From Paenibacillus macquariensis (lineage in GTDB: Bacteria > Bacillota > Bacilli > Paenibacillales > Paenibacillaceae): 64,000 nt of DNA. This document shows, one piece after another, positions 7,057 through 14,996 of this stretch. Under the pieces are notes generated by a model. That model did not search any database and was not told the origin of the DNA. It worked only from the letters and a program-made list of their open reading frames with translations. The translations under genes were made by a program, and so were the position numbers. How positions within the stretch are numbered: the stretch's first letter is position 1; each line of letters starts with the position of its first letter. Location: positions 62,001 through 126,000 of the forward strand of contig NZ_FTNK01000004.1 in the NCBI RefSeq assembly GCF_900156375.1, read 5' to 3'.

Positions 7057-9063
7057 ATGAAAAAAAGAACTCGCAACATCAGTATCGCCGCACTACTTAT
7101 TTCTTCAATTATTATTACCAGTTCCACAGCGCTAATATATAATACCAAATCAAACAAGACCGTATCTCAGCCAACGACAAAGGTAAGCTCTAGTGGGGTT
7201 CTAGAGCCAAAAGAAATCGAGGCGTTCGCAGATCCTATTTTTGCAGAAAAAATGAAGAAGTACAATGTAAACGGGTCTAATTTTGTAGTCGTCAAAGACG
7301 GTAAGGTGCTTGTAAATAAAGGGTATGGCTATGCCGATAAGGAAAAGAAAACACTTGTAGATAAAGATACCGTCTTCCAAATTGCATCTGTATCAAAAAC
7401 ATTTACAGCTTTAGCCGCCTTACAACTTGTAGAGCAAGGGAAGATAGATCTCAATCACGATATCAATGAGTATCTTGGTGGCATGATCGTACCTAATAAA
7501 ACGAATAAACCATTAACCATGTACGATATGCTGACCTACACAACAGGATTTGATTATCCGGATAAAGCACTTTATGTTGACCCTGAGTATGTGAATCAGG
7601 ACATTCCAATGAAAGAGTTTATGACGGAGCATATGCCAACGGTCGTTCGAACGCCTGGAGAAGCTTATACCTATGATAATTTTGCTTTTCTACTTGCTGG
7701 TTTTGCCATACAGACCGTAAGCAGTATGCCGTTCCAGCAGTATATGGAAAAGAATGTGTTCAAGCCATTAGGGATGAACTCCACTAGTGTTCGTTTCACC
7801 CCAGAACTTCTATCGAGAATGGCCACGAACTATGATCCAGATGGCAAGCCTCATAAGGCATTCGGAAATGCGCCAACAGATGGGGGCCAGGGTAGTATCC
7901 TTTCAACAGGAGAAGACATGGCCAAGTACTTGATTATGTTTCAACAACAGGGGACAGTTGGAGGGAAGGAAATCATAAGCAAGAAAACAACAGAGCAGAT
8001 GCAAACCTACTCGGTGTTCGCCGACAAATCGATTCCTATGACGACCGTTGGTGGGTTTGAAGGCTATCGTAATGATCTCATGAATGGCCATCATGTGGTC
8101 CTCAAGGGAGGGAACATGCCTGGTCATCAATCTTTGGTCGTTTTATTGCCTGAGCAAAACACCGCGTTTTACATGTCCTATAACAATGATAGTATGATGA
8201 GCTTAGAAGTGTATGGAGCCTTGATGGATCATTATTTCCCAGACGAGAGAACGCCAGAGAAAACCACTTATATCCCTTTAAGTGAGTCAGACTCGACTAA
8301 ATACGTTGGATCTTACCAGAATACACGATTTTATTTCTTGAAATCCAACTTTACTTATGCAGAAGGCAACCTGCTTATGGAGACAGGAACTAGCGGCAAG
8401 CATACATTAAAAATGATAAATCCTCTATTGTTTGAAGATGAGTCTGGTAACAAGTTGGCTTTTAAGAAAGATCATAAAGATCAGATTGAATACTTCTATT
8501 ACACGAACCCCAATTCCTTAGATTATGGTTCTGATGCCCGTAAGGTTCATCCCAAGCCAGCGTTCGCAGATGTACCTAATGACAGCGTCTATATAACCTA
8601 TATCACCAATCTGCATTCTTTCAATGTAATAAGCGCTAAATCAGGCAACCTGTTCGAGCCACTTGACACAATGACCCAAGGTGAGTTTATGGATGTCGCC
8701 ATTCTTGCCCATGGATGGGCTACATTTAATGATTATCTTGAGGATAACAAAGAAAAGATAGTGTCCGGCGTTCCTGGATTTGATCGTAATGCCCCAATTA
8801 CAAGACAAATCGCAGCGGTTATGATTCAGAATCTAAAACAAGCCAAACCCGCAACGGATATCAAGCTGACGGGTGACACAGATTCTTGGGCGGTTAATTC
8901 GATCACGGCACTAGTCTCTCAAGGTATTGTAGATCCAGATACAAAAGTAAAAGTGGATGGTTCCGTCGATTTCCGCTCTAAACAACCTTTACTTCGTCAA
9001 GAAGCGAGTGCTTTACTTGATCTTGCCTTTGGATATTATACGTTACCTATCAAATCTAAGTAG
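7057..9063 (+). CDS. Secreted serine hydrolase, beta-lactamase/PBP4* type
   Basis: A 668-residue exported protein. An N-terminal signal or anchor helix (residues 9-28) is followed by a class C beta-lactamase-like domain (about 55-395) with catalytic S111-V-S-K114, Y206-D-N208 and a K/GGN motif near 350-353 where many relatives have HxG. Such enzymes cleave D-amino-acid peptides or esters and often act on cell-wall peptides. A middle domain (about 405-510) resembles the lipocalin-like tail of the family. Residues 515-660 (FADVPNDSVYITYI..., APITRQIAAVMIQNL) look like degenerate SLH modules that bind the wall polymer. AAGGGGA precedes the ATG. It is divergent from the two-component genes, which may control it. 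Confidence 0.8.
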   Translation: MKKRTRNISIAALLISSIIITSSTALIYNTKSNKTVSQPTTKVSSSGVLEPKEIEAFADPIFAEKMKKYNVNGSNFVVVKDGKVLVNKGYGYADKEKKTLVDKDTVFQIASVSKTFTALAALQLVEQGKIDLNHDINEYLGGMIVPNKTNKPLTMYDMLTYTTGFDYPDKALYVDPEYVNQDIPMKEFMTEHMPTVVRTPGEAYTYDNFAFLLAGFAIQTVSSMPFQQYMEKNVFKPLGMNSTSVRFTPELLSRMATNYDPDGKPHKAFGNAPTDGGQGSILSTGEDMAKYLIMFQQQGTVGGKEIISKKTTEQMQTYSVFADKSIPMTTVGGFEGYRNDLMNGHHVVLKGGNMPGHQSLVVLLPEQNTAFYMSYNNDSMMSLEVYGALMDHYFPDERTPEKTTYIPLSESDSTKYVGSYQNTRFYFLKSNFTYAEGNLLMETGTSGKHTLKMINPLLFEDESGNKLAFKKDHKDQIEYFYYTNPNSLDYGSDARKVHPKPAFADVPNDSVYITYITNLHSFNVISAKSGNLFEPLDTMTQGEFMDVAILAHGWATFNDYLEDNKEKIVSGVPGFDRNAPITRQIAAVMIQNLKQAKPATDIKLTGDTDSWAVNSITALVSQGIVDPDTKVKVDGSVDFRSKQPLLRQEASALLDLAFGYYTLPIKSK

Positions 9064-9068
9064 GTATT

Positions 9069-9110
9069 ATCTATCTGAGCTTAACAAGGATTCTTGTTAG
9101 TTCGATAGAT
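9069..9110 (+). terminator. Hairpin after serine hydrolase gene
   Basis: ATCTATC...TTAACAAG pairs with CTTGTTAG...GATAGAT around a GATT loop, a long interrupted stem. No T run follows, so its terminator function is only probable. Confidence 0.4.
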
Positions 9111-9197
9111 TGGTGGTTAAATTAAATAGTCAAGTTAATGTCTCATTCATCTGAATACATAACAGTCTTTCATCAGGAACGAAAAAGGAGAGTACGT

Positions 9198-10334
9198 ATG
9201 AATCAGTTAAATTCAAGCAAAATGAAAAGAAATGTAGCACCATTTCGGGCCGATCAAGTAGGTAGCTTCCTTCGTCCACAGATTCTGAAAGATGCAAAGG
9301 CACAGTATCAGCAAGGTCAAATCTCAAAAGCGGAATTACGTTTAATTGAGGATGTAGAAATTGCAAAACTTGTTGAGAAGCAAAAAGAGGTCGGTCTTAC
9401 GGCTGTGACGGATGGCGAATTTAGACGAACGTGGTGGCATTTGGATTTTATTGAAGCCATTGAGGGTATCCGGGTTTTTGAACTAGAGGCATCAGGTCTA
9501 TTCCATGGTGCAATGAATAAAGCCAAAGGATATACGGTTAATTCTAAATTGAATTTTCCTGCGGATCATCCATTCTTAGAAGATTTTAAATACCTAAATA
9601 GTATTGTTGGCGAACATGTAGCTAAATTTACGATTCCAGGGCCTAATATGATTTTTTATTCGGGTGTGGTTAATAGTCAAGCTTACTTGGACAATCCTTC
9701 ATATGCTTCATTAGATGAAGTTGCCCAAGATATTGTTAAAGTATATAAGGATGCTATCCAAGCATTCTATGATGCTGGTTGTCGTTATTTACAACTCGAT
9801 GATACGAGTTGGGGTGCTCTCTTCAGTGATGAATTCAGAGAGAAGATCACAGCAAAGGGATTTAATCCTGATGAGTTGATGAAAAAGTTCGCTAATATTA
9901 CGATTGATGCGCTCGAGAATAAACCGGAGAATATGGTAATTACGATCCATATTTGCCGAGAGAACTTTAAATCTTCTTGGTTATATCAAGGTGGATATGA
10001 ACCGATTGCAGAAGAACTGTTTTCCCGTGTTAATGTGGATGCATTCTTTCTGGAATTTGACAATGATCGTTCCGGAGATTTCAAGCCCCTTCGATTCATC
10101 AAAGATCAGCATGTGGTATTGGGGTTAATTACATCGAAGACTGGTGAATTGGAGGATAAAGCAGAGATTAAGCAACGTGTCGCAGACGCTACTCAATATG
10201 TGAACCTGAATCAGCTTTGTTTAAGCCCTCAATGTGGATTTTCTTCGACTGAAGAAGGGAACACCATCACAGACGAAGATCAATGGAATAAGATGAGACT
10301 TGTCGTTGAACTTGCTAACGAAATTTGGCAGTAG
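9198..10334 (+). CDS. MetE C-terminal-domain-like methyltransferase (YxjG/YxjH type)
   Basis: A 378-residue protein of the cobalamin-independent methionine synthase II-like family, the size of B. subtilis YxjG and YxjH. The N-terminal FRADQVGSFLRP, the barrel segment RYLQLDDTSWG, the zinc-ligand-like His in ITIHICREN and the C-terminal LCLSPQCGFSS (zinc Cys) follow the MetE catalytic domain. It probably transfers methyl groups from a methyl donor to homocysteine or another thiol or selenol; it lacks the N-terminal folate-binding half of MetE. ATG at 9198 is supported by AAAGGAG; a longer frame from 9138 has no ribosome binding site. No S-box riboswitch is seen upstream, unlike the B. subtilis relatives. 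A terminator follows directly. Confidence 0.85.
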   Translation: MNQLNSSKMKRNVAPFRADQVGSFLRPQILKDAKAQYQQGQISKAELRLIEDVEIAKLVEKQKEVGLTAVTDGEFRRTWWHLDFIEAIEGIRVFELEASGLFHGAMNKAKGYTVNSKLNFPADHPFLEDFKYLNSIVGEHVAKFTIPGPNMIFYSGVVNSQAYLDNPSYASLDEVAQDIVKVYKDAIQAFYDAGCRYLQLDDTSWGALFSDEFREKITAKGFNPDELMKKFANITIDALENKPENMVITIHICRENFKSSWLYQGGYEPIAEELFSRVNVDAFFLEFDNDRSGDFKPLRFIKDQHVVLGLITSKTGELEDKAEIKQRVADATQYVNLNQLCLSPQCGFSSTEEGNTITDEDQWNKMRLVVELANEIWQ

Positions 10335-10356
10335 CCGTCAACGATTGAGATCGTAT

Positions 10357-10397
10357 AAACCAAGAAATGCGGTGGCACTGTACTTCTTGGTTTTTTT
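10357..10397 (+). terminator. Rho-independent terminator
   Basis: AAACCAAGAA pairs perfectly with TTCTTGGTTT and the stem runs into seven T. It ends the MetE-like gene and insulates it from the riboswitch region. Confidence 0.9.
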
Positions 10398-10483
10398 GTG
10401 TCTGAATGTGTTAATCAGATTCAGGTCTTGAATATCTTTCAAATGTATGTATAATTAGATCCAATTGTATAAATCAAATGTTT

Positions 10484-10604
10484 TCTAGGGTTCCGCAACA
10501 ATTTTGTTGGTCTGGTCCGAGAGAAAACTCACAGCGTCGGCTGTGTCACGGAAGGATAAAAGCCTGGGAGAAACTGTTTAACAGTTATCTTTCAGGCTTT
10601 TTTC
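10484..10604 (+). ncRNA. Guanidine-I riboswitch (ykkC type) with terminator platform
   Basis: The leader holds the ykkC core in order: CTAGGGTTCCG (10485-10495), GGTCTGGTCCGAGAG (10509-10523), ACGGAAGGATAAAAGCC (10548-10564) and GGGAGA. The following AAGCCTG can pair with CAGGCTT just before a T run (to about 10604), an intrinsic terminator that guanidine binding would disrupt. It stands upstream of the ykkC-ykkD exporter pair exactly as in B. subtilis. Recognition is by remembered consensus; boundaries are approximate. Confidence 0.92.
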
Positions 10605-10639
10605 TGTTGTTCGGTAAGAAAAAATAGGAGGTGTATTTA

Positions 10640-10981
10640 ATGAATACCAATTGGATTAAAGTATTTGTGGCCGCTTTTTTTGAAGTTTTTTGGGTGATTG
10701 GTTTAAAACACGCAAGTGACATTTGGACGTGGACAGGGACAGTAATCTGCATCATTATCAGCTTCTATTTAATGATAATGGCTGGAAGGAAGCTTCCGGT
10801 GGGGACTGTATATGCAGTGTTTGTAGGAATGGGTACGGCAGGAACAGTCCTTTCCGAAATCATACTTTTCGGAGAATCATTCGTAGTTAGCAAAATGCTC
10901 TTGATCCTACTTCTATTAGTAGGTGTCATAGGTTTGAAATTAGTTACAAAAGACAAAGCTCAGGAAGGAGCTGACTCCTAA
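10640..10981 (+). CDS. ykkC: Guanidinium exporter subunit YkkC (SMR family)
   Basis: A 113-residue four-helix small multidrug resistance protein. It starts with an SMR helix carrying the essential Glu ([16 protein letters not shown]) and contains [20 protein letters not shown], typical of the Gdx/SugE branch that exports guanidinium by proton antiport. It matches B. subtilis YkkC closely in length and in the C-terminal [11 protein letters not shown]. The ATG at 10640 has AGGAGGTG upstream; GTG 10631 lies inside that site. Its stop overlaps the ykkD ATG by one base, so the two are translated together and probably form a heterodimer. Expression should be switched on by guanidine through the riboswitch at 10484. 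Confidence 0.93.
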   Translation: MNTNWIKVFVAAFFEVFWVIGLKHASDIWTWTGTVICIIISFYLMIMAGRKLPVGTVYAVFVGMGTAGTVLSEIILFGESFVVSKMLLILLLLVGVIGLKLVTKDKAQEGADS

Positions 10982-11295
10982 TGGCATGGGTTTCATTAAT
11001 CTTAGCTGGGATATTTGAAATGTTAGGTGTTGCTTTGATCAATAAATTTCATAAAGATCGGAATTGGCAATCGTTAGGGCTGTTAATTCTAGGATTTGGT
11101 GCAAGCTTTCTATTTCTGGCCTACGCAATGAAAACACTTCCTATGGGTACAACCTATGCAATTTGGACAGGAATCGGTGCGTCAGGTGGAGCAATATTAG
11201 GAATGGTGTTATATGGTGAATCAAGAGACTGGAAGAGATTGGTCTTTATAATAATGGTATTAGGTGCAGCGATAGGTTTGAAACTTGCCTCGTAA
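10981..11295 (+). CDS. ykkD: Guanidinium exporter subunit YkkD (SMR family)
   Basis: A 104-residue second SMR subunit with four helices. The Glu of helix 1 is in LAGIFEMLGVALINKF, and LPMGTTYAIWTGIGASGGAI is the helix 3 motif with the conserved Trp. It resembles B. subtilis YkkD (VALMNQ, TPMGTAYAVWTGIG). It overlaps ykkC by one base and shares its guanidine-I riboswitch. Paired SMR subunits of this kind insert in opposite orientations and work as a heterodimer. The function as a guanidinium exporter is inferred from family and riboswitch together; the older label multidrug exporter is less likely here. Confidence 0.92.
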   Translation: MAWVSLILAGIFEMLGVALINKFHKDRNWQSLGLLILGFGASFLFLAYAMKTLPMGTTYAIWTGIGASGGAILGMVLYGESRDWKRLVFIIMVLGAAIGLKLAS

Positions 11296-11389
11296 ATAAC
11301 TCCTAATTAAAAGGGTTGAGTAATTCCCATGATTTAGGTAAAATACCTTGAGAAAAGAAAATATGTTCTTTATTAGAGGAGAGGCATCG

Positions 11390-12163
11390 ATGAAAGAAAA
11401 TGTTACCAAAGGACGTCCGATTTTATTTTCAATTATGCTAGGGATATTGCTAACTTTATTGATTGCAGTAGCATCAACTGTCGCGTCGATAGCCAAATTT
11501 GATGACACAGGCGTCATGGTTGCCCAAGGTTGTGCATTTTTGGTAATGGCAGTGATTGTTACGTTGTACATGAGAAAAAGGGATCGATCGCTTGGAATAT
11601 TTGGTTTTAACAAACTAGATATCCGCAAAGAAAAAGTAACACTCTATTATATTCCATTGCTAATTATAGTTCTTGTGCAGCCGATCATAGCTGGGTTCAA
11701 TTTTGAACTTACGGTTGCTCAAATTATACTTGTTATTATTTTTTCCTTACTTGTCGGCTATACGGAGGAATCTATATTCAGAGGAATCATTAGAGAAAGA
11801 CTACAGTCCAAAGGGCCCGTTTTTTACATCGTGTTTTCTTCTATTTTCTTCGGTATACTGCATATGGTAAATGCGCTAAGTGGAAAGGATTTGTTATCTA
11901 CCTTACTGCAAGTTATTAATGCGCTTCTCATCGGTCTTATTCTTGCTTTGCTTATTGAAATAACAAGCAACATTATTCCTTTGATCGTATTTCATTTTAT
12001 GTTCGATACGTTCGCTCAATTGACAAGTAGTGATATTCTTAATAAAGAATTACTGGCTGTTTCTATATTGAATATTATTTATTTGATATATGGATGTTAT
12101 TTGGTTGTTGTGTTAATGCGTAAGAAAAAGATGAATATCGAGACCAACCAAGTAACTGTATAA
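11390..12163 (+). CDS. CPBP family intramembrane metalloprotease
   Basis: A 257-residue membrane protein with about seven to eight hydrophobic segments and all motifs of the CPBP (Abi, CAAX protease and bacteriocin-processing) family: EESIFR at about 126-131 (motif 1), FFGILHMVNA about 30 residues later (motif 2 His), and HFMFD (motif 3 His). The members are predicted glutamic or metal-type intramembrane peptidases, some linked to bacteriocin immunity. ATG at 11390 is preceded by GAGGAGAGG; the in-frame TTG at 11348 has no such signal. It stands as a single gene about 95 bp after ykkD with no obvious bacteriocin genes nearby, so its substrate is unknown. Confidence 0.87.
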   Translation: MKENVTKGRPILFSIMLGILLTLLIAVASTVASIAKFDDTGVMVAQGCAFLVMAVIVTLYMRKRDRSLGIFGFNKLDIRKEKVTLYYIPLLIIVLVQPIIAGFNFELTVAQIILVIIFSLLVGYTEESIFRGIIRERLQSKGPVFYIVFSSIFFGILHMVNALSGKDLLSTLLQVINALLIGLILALLIEITSNIIPLIVFHFMFDTFAQLTSSDILNKELLAVSILNIIYLIYGCYLVVVLMRKKKMNIETNQVTV

Positions 12164-12187
12164 TCGAACTTAGTGTTTGAACAAAAA

Positions 12188-12230
12188 GCAGGCCGACCAT
12201 GCAATGTCATTGGCGGTCTGTTTTATTGTG
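12188..12230 (+). terminator. Terminator-like hairpin
   Basis: CAGGCCGACCATG pairs imperfectly with CATTGGCGGTCTG and the stem is followed by TTTTATT. It sits 25 bp after the CPBP gene and before the decayed gene at 12277. Confidence 0.55.
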
Positions 12231-12276
12231 AAAAGGGATTTGCACATACTCGCAGTTGAAAGGAGAGGTGGATTCT

Positions 12277-12850
12277 TTGAAAATCAAACCCAAGATAATG
12301 ACTAAAATGGTTGTAGGTATTTTATTTGTTGTCATTATTGTCAGCATGCTAATGGATAAATTTGAATCGAATTTAGGCTCATTTATGATTACTGAAGGAA
12401 AAGGCAACAACAACACTCACATTGGAGTACATGCCTGTAGCATCACCTTTTAGGGGATATAGTCGAACATCTGATGGTGTATATGAGTTTGAAATTTTCT
12501 ATGATTTATTACCAAAACAGTTGGATTCACTAGAAATCGTCACCAAAGAGTTTGCGGGATATCAATTGTACAAGAACAAGTTAGCCTAATTCCCCTTACT
12601 AATGAGCCGTTAATACGTGAGGGTAAAAAAATACTGGTGAAGAATGTGTCAAAGACATCACAAGGCGTTGAAATAACGATCCATACAAGTGTTAATGTAC
12701 AGCTTGAAGGTATCAAATGATAATTATGTAAAAGGAATGAAAGAACGCACTTATTTGTTTGATACCAACATTATGCCTGAATATCTTCTAATCGAAGGCA
12801 TGCACTATATGAAAGCATACAATAACGTCATTGAGGTTCCCATTGATTAA
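12277..12850 (+). pseudogene. Decayed gene for a membrane-anchored protein
   Basis: AGGAGAGGTG at 12261 is followed by TTG at 12277 and a frame encoding a single membrane anchor (MVVGILFVVIIVSMLM). It stops at 12453. Sense-like protein continues in other frames: GYSRTSDGVYEFEIFYDLLP (about 12452-12540), VSLIPLTNEPLIREGKKILV to EGIK-stop at 12720, and after that stop DNYVKGMKERTYLFDTNIMP to a final stop at 12850. At least two frameshifts and one in-frame stop break a gene of about 190 codons. The ending EYLLIEGMHYMKAYNN looks structured, but I do not recognise the family. A perfect terminator at 12893 follows, as expected for an old gene end. Confidence 0.7.
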
Positions 12851-12892
12851 GCTTAGTGAAATAAAAGATGCATAATAGAGAAAAACTTGAAG

Positions 12893-12926
12893 TGAAAATT
12901 GGATCGCTTATGCGATCCAATTTTCA
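12893..12926. terminator. Bidirectional terminator
   Basis: TGAAAATTGGATCGC and GCGATCCAATTTTCA form a perfect 15-bp stem around TTAT. With A/T ends on both sides it can serve the decayed plus-strand gene and the small minus-strand gene at 12935. Confidence 0.85.
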
Positions 12927-12934
12927 TTCCTATT

Positions 12935-13156
12935 TTATTGACAATGCCACCAAGACTCTACAATTTGATGAGCATGATGCGGATGATATCCTCTTCCTAT
13001 GAGGTATGAAACTGCAGCAGCCTCTCTCAAAGCATGTTCCACAGATATGCACTGCGCTTCCCACAAACCATGTTTCACCCAAGGTTCAACTGTCATTAAT
13101 GTTTCATGTTTCAAATTGTGCGGATGAGTCGGTTTCGGACAATTATTATATGCCAA
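12935..13156 (-). CDS. Small conserved-looking protein, function unknown
   Basis: A protein of about 73 residues rich in His and Trp (PKPTHPHNLKHE..., RGYHPHHAHQIVESWWHCQ), with a helical middle EHALREAAAVSYLIGRGYHP. TTG at 13156 is preferred because AGGGAGG lies 7 bases upstream; an ATG seven codons earlier (13177) has no ribosome binding site. The gene is flanked by a strong terminator, which supports it being real. The many His and two Cys suggest metal binding, but I do not recognise a family, and no partner gene is obvious. Confidence 0.55.
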   Translation of the reverse strand: MAYNNCPKPTHPHNLKHETLMTVEPWVKHGLWEAQCISVEHALREAAAVSYLIGRGYHPHHAHQIVESWWHCQ

Positions 13157-13341
13157 AGACTTTTCCTCCCTTTTCATATCAAGAATACATTAGCATATGC
13201 CTATGCTGTTTTTTTGTGAGCCCATAAATCCTAACGATGTAATTGGGTTTAATGTCACATGAAATAGGGAGATTAGACATTAGTCTAACTCCCTAAAGTT
13301 ATTGTGGCTTGCCATTAGTGTCATCTACTATAACCACAGTT

Positions 13342-14067
13342 TTAACTGAAGATATCAAGTTGTAGTGAATAGATAGCAAGGATAAAGGATCCGACCATCA
13401 CGAGGACTCCGCCTACTTTGCAAGTGAAATAATAAAAATCGTTCGGTTCAGGATCCTGAGTCCAAATCCAGCGAAGTGAGATAAGAAAGAGGAGTCGTTG
13501 AAAGTTCTCATATCGGTAAGCACACCATCCATACATCATAAGGATGAATGACAAGCAAAATAAAAATAAACTACCTTGCTTGGAATGATACATGGGATAA
13601 GCAGCGATAACTAATGAGCTAGGATTATATAATTCTTCACCGTCTTGTAATATTCTTTGGCCACCTACGTATACAGATATAGGGCTTACAATATCACCGT
13701 TGTGATCATATACCATAAAAAATCCCGATTGATCTTCGACCTTATAATGATGCCCACTTGGGTAGTTCACGGCATATTGTATGCTATTAGCATTGTTATC
13801 TTTAGAAATAGAATATTCCTCATGGTCGATGATTACTTTTCTGTCCTGGTTCAAGATTTGCACTTCGACAGAGGGGGCTGAATAAGCATAGTAGGTCATA
13901 GTACTGCCTTGCTCATGATCTACACTATATTTTTTTGAATTGACATAAAATATAGACTCAGAGAAATAGGATTTAGCAAAAATAATGATGATACCTGCTA
14001 AACATAGTATACAAGCAATAGTGATTATGGTTGATATTTTGATTTTATTGGACACAATTAATCTCAC
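13342..14067 (-). CDS. Membrane protein with two-helix C-terminal module, function unknown
   Basis: A 241-residue protein. An N-terminal membrane helix (11-31) is followed by an extracytoplasmic region of about 130 residues rich in Tyr, Ser and Asp, a membrane helix (165-185), a cytoplasmic loop RWIWTQDPEPNDFYYFTCK and a last helix (219-236). The C-terminal DFYYFTCKVGGVLVMVGSFILA resembles the small DUF6199-type module, which is only a tentative match. The start GTG at 14067 has AGGGGTGA upstream. The last 35 bases of this gene are about 80% matched by a relic at 17771-17805, so the genome once had a second copy nearby. The substrate or role is unknown. Confidence 0.6.
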   Translation of the reverse strand: MRLIVSNKIKISTIITIACILCLAGIIIIFAKSYFSESIFYVNSKKYSVDHEQGSTMTYYAYSAPSVEVQILNQDRKVIIDHEEYSISKDNNANSIQYAVNYPSGHHYKVEDQSGFFMVYDHNGDIVSPISVYVGGQRILQDGEELYNPSSLVIAAYPMYHSKQGSLFLFCLSFILMMYGWCAYRYENFQRLLFLISLRWIWTQDPEPNDFYYFTCKVGGVLVMVGSFILAIYSLQLDIFS

Positions 14068-14178
14068 AATATCACCCCTTTATTTTCCAGTATATTGTAA
14101 ATAAGTAGACAGTACCACTTATCTCCTTCTGGGCATACATTATTGTAGACGTATACCCATGAAGGAGGACACACAATT

Positions 14179-14760
14179 ATGACGGATGCAGTTCTGCAAT
14201 CACCCAATTTGCGATTGGCGGCAGATTCCAATGAAGTACTTAATTATAGACGTGATCCACACAATTATATTACCCAGTTATTCGGGGAACAGCTTCCCGC
14301 GATCAAGACCGGTTTATTCAATGTCCACTTGACCAAAGGGATTATCGTCCAACCGCATTGGCATACCAATGTAAATGAGACGGTTTTTGTAATCAGTGGA
14401 GAAGTCATTACCTCAGTGTTTGACCCATTCACACAAAAGTTGATAACCTATTGTTTAAAACCGGGGCAAGTATCGCTGTTGCCTCTTGGCTGGTTCCACT
14501 GGATTATTGCGGAGTCTGAACACGCTCATATCTTGACGATCTTCGATCAACCTACCCCTGACATCGTGTATGGTTCGGATTTCTTACGGTGCACACCGAA
14601 AGAAGTAATGCAGCAGGCTTACTGTATTAACGAGCATGATTACGCCAAAGCGGTAGCACCAATCCGAGAATCCGTCATTTTGGGACCTCCCATTGGATGT
14701 TTCCAGAATAAGATGAGCGCACAATACCCGAATTACACAGGATACTTCCCCAAAAGATAA
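14179..14760 (+). CDS. Cupin-domain protein
   Basis: A 193-residue single-domain cupin. Motif 1 is QPHWHTNVNETVFVISGE (metal ligands H60, H62, E67) and motif 2 is PGQVSLLPLGWFHWI (H107), so the metal site is complete. The length and N-terminal YRRDPHNYITQLFGEQLP fit germin/oxalate-decarboxylase-like proteins of spore formers. AAGGAGGA precedes the ATG at good spacing. The gene is alone, divergent from the 13342 gene. A metal-dependent oxygenase, decarboxylase or sugar-binding role cannot be distinguished from sequence. Confidence 0.8.
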   Translation: MTDAVLQSPNLRLAADSNEVLNYRRDPHNYITQLFGEQLPAIKTGLFNVHLTKGIIVQPHWHTNVNETVFVISGEVITSVFDPFTQKLITYCLKPGQVSLLPLGWFHWIIAESEHAHILTIFDQPTPDIVYGSDFLRCTPKEVMQQAYCINEHDYAKAVAPIRESVILGPPIGCFQNKMSAQYPNYTGYFPKR

Positions 14761-14911
14761 ATAGCAGTAATAATTGAAGGGAATGCTACAGGTAGTGGAA
14801 GAGCTTAACAATCATCCGTATAGAACAATGGATTGTTTAGTTTTTTATTATGCCTGCTGCAGGTTTATAAGTTGCTTGCCTGATTAATGGACAAATATCG
14901 TTCTGAAGTTT

Positions 14912-14927
14912 TGTGTTTGTAATCACA
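14912..14927 (+). promoter_or_regulatory. Fnr/Crp-type box upstream of hcp
   Basis: TGTGTTTGTAATCACA matches TGTGA-N6-TCACA at nine of ten fixed positions. A site centred at about 14919.5 would put a class II -10 at 14949-14954, and TACGCT is found there. This fits anaerobic activation of hcp by an Fnr-type regulator. Confidence 0.6.
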
Positions 14928-14996
14928 CTTGTAGGTTTGGGGCTCTGTTACGCTGTGGATAATGAATGATTATCTATTATAGGGAGGAAAACCAAT

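Noticed and set aside
9064-9197. S-box (SAM) riboswitch before the MetE-like gene
   Set aside because: Sought because B. subtilis relatives have one; none of the S-box core segments is present in this short leader.
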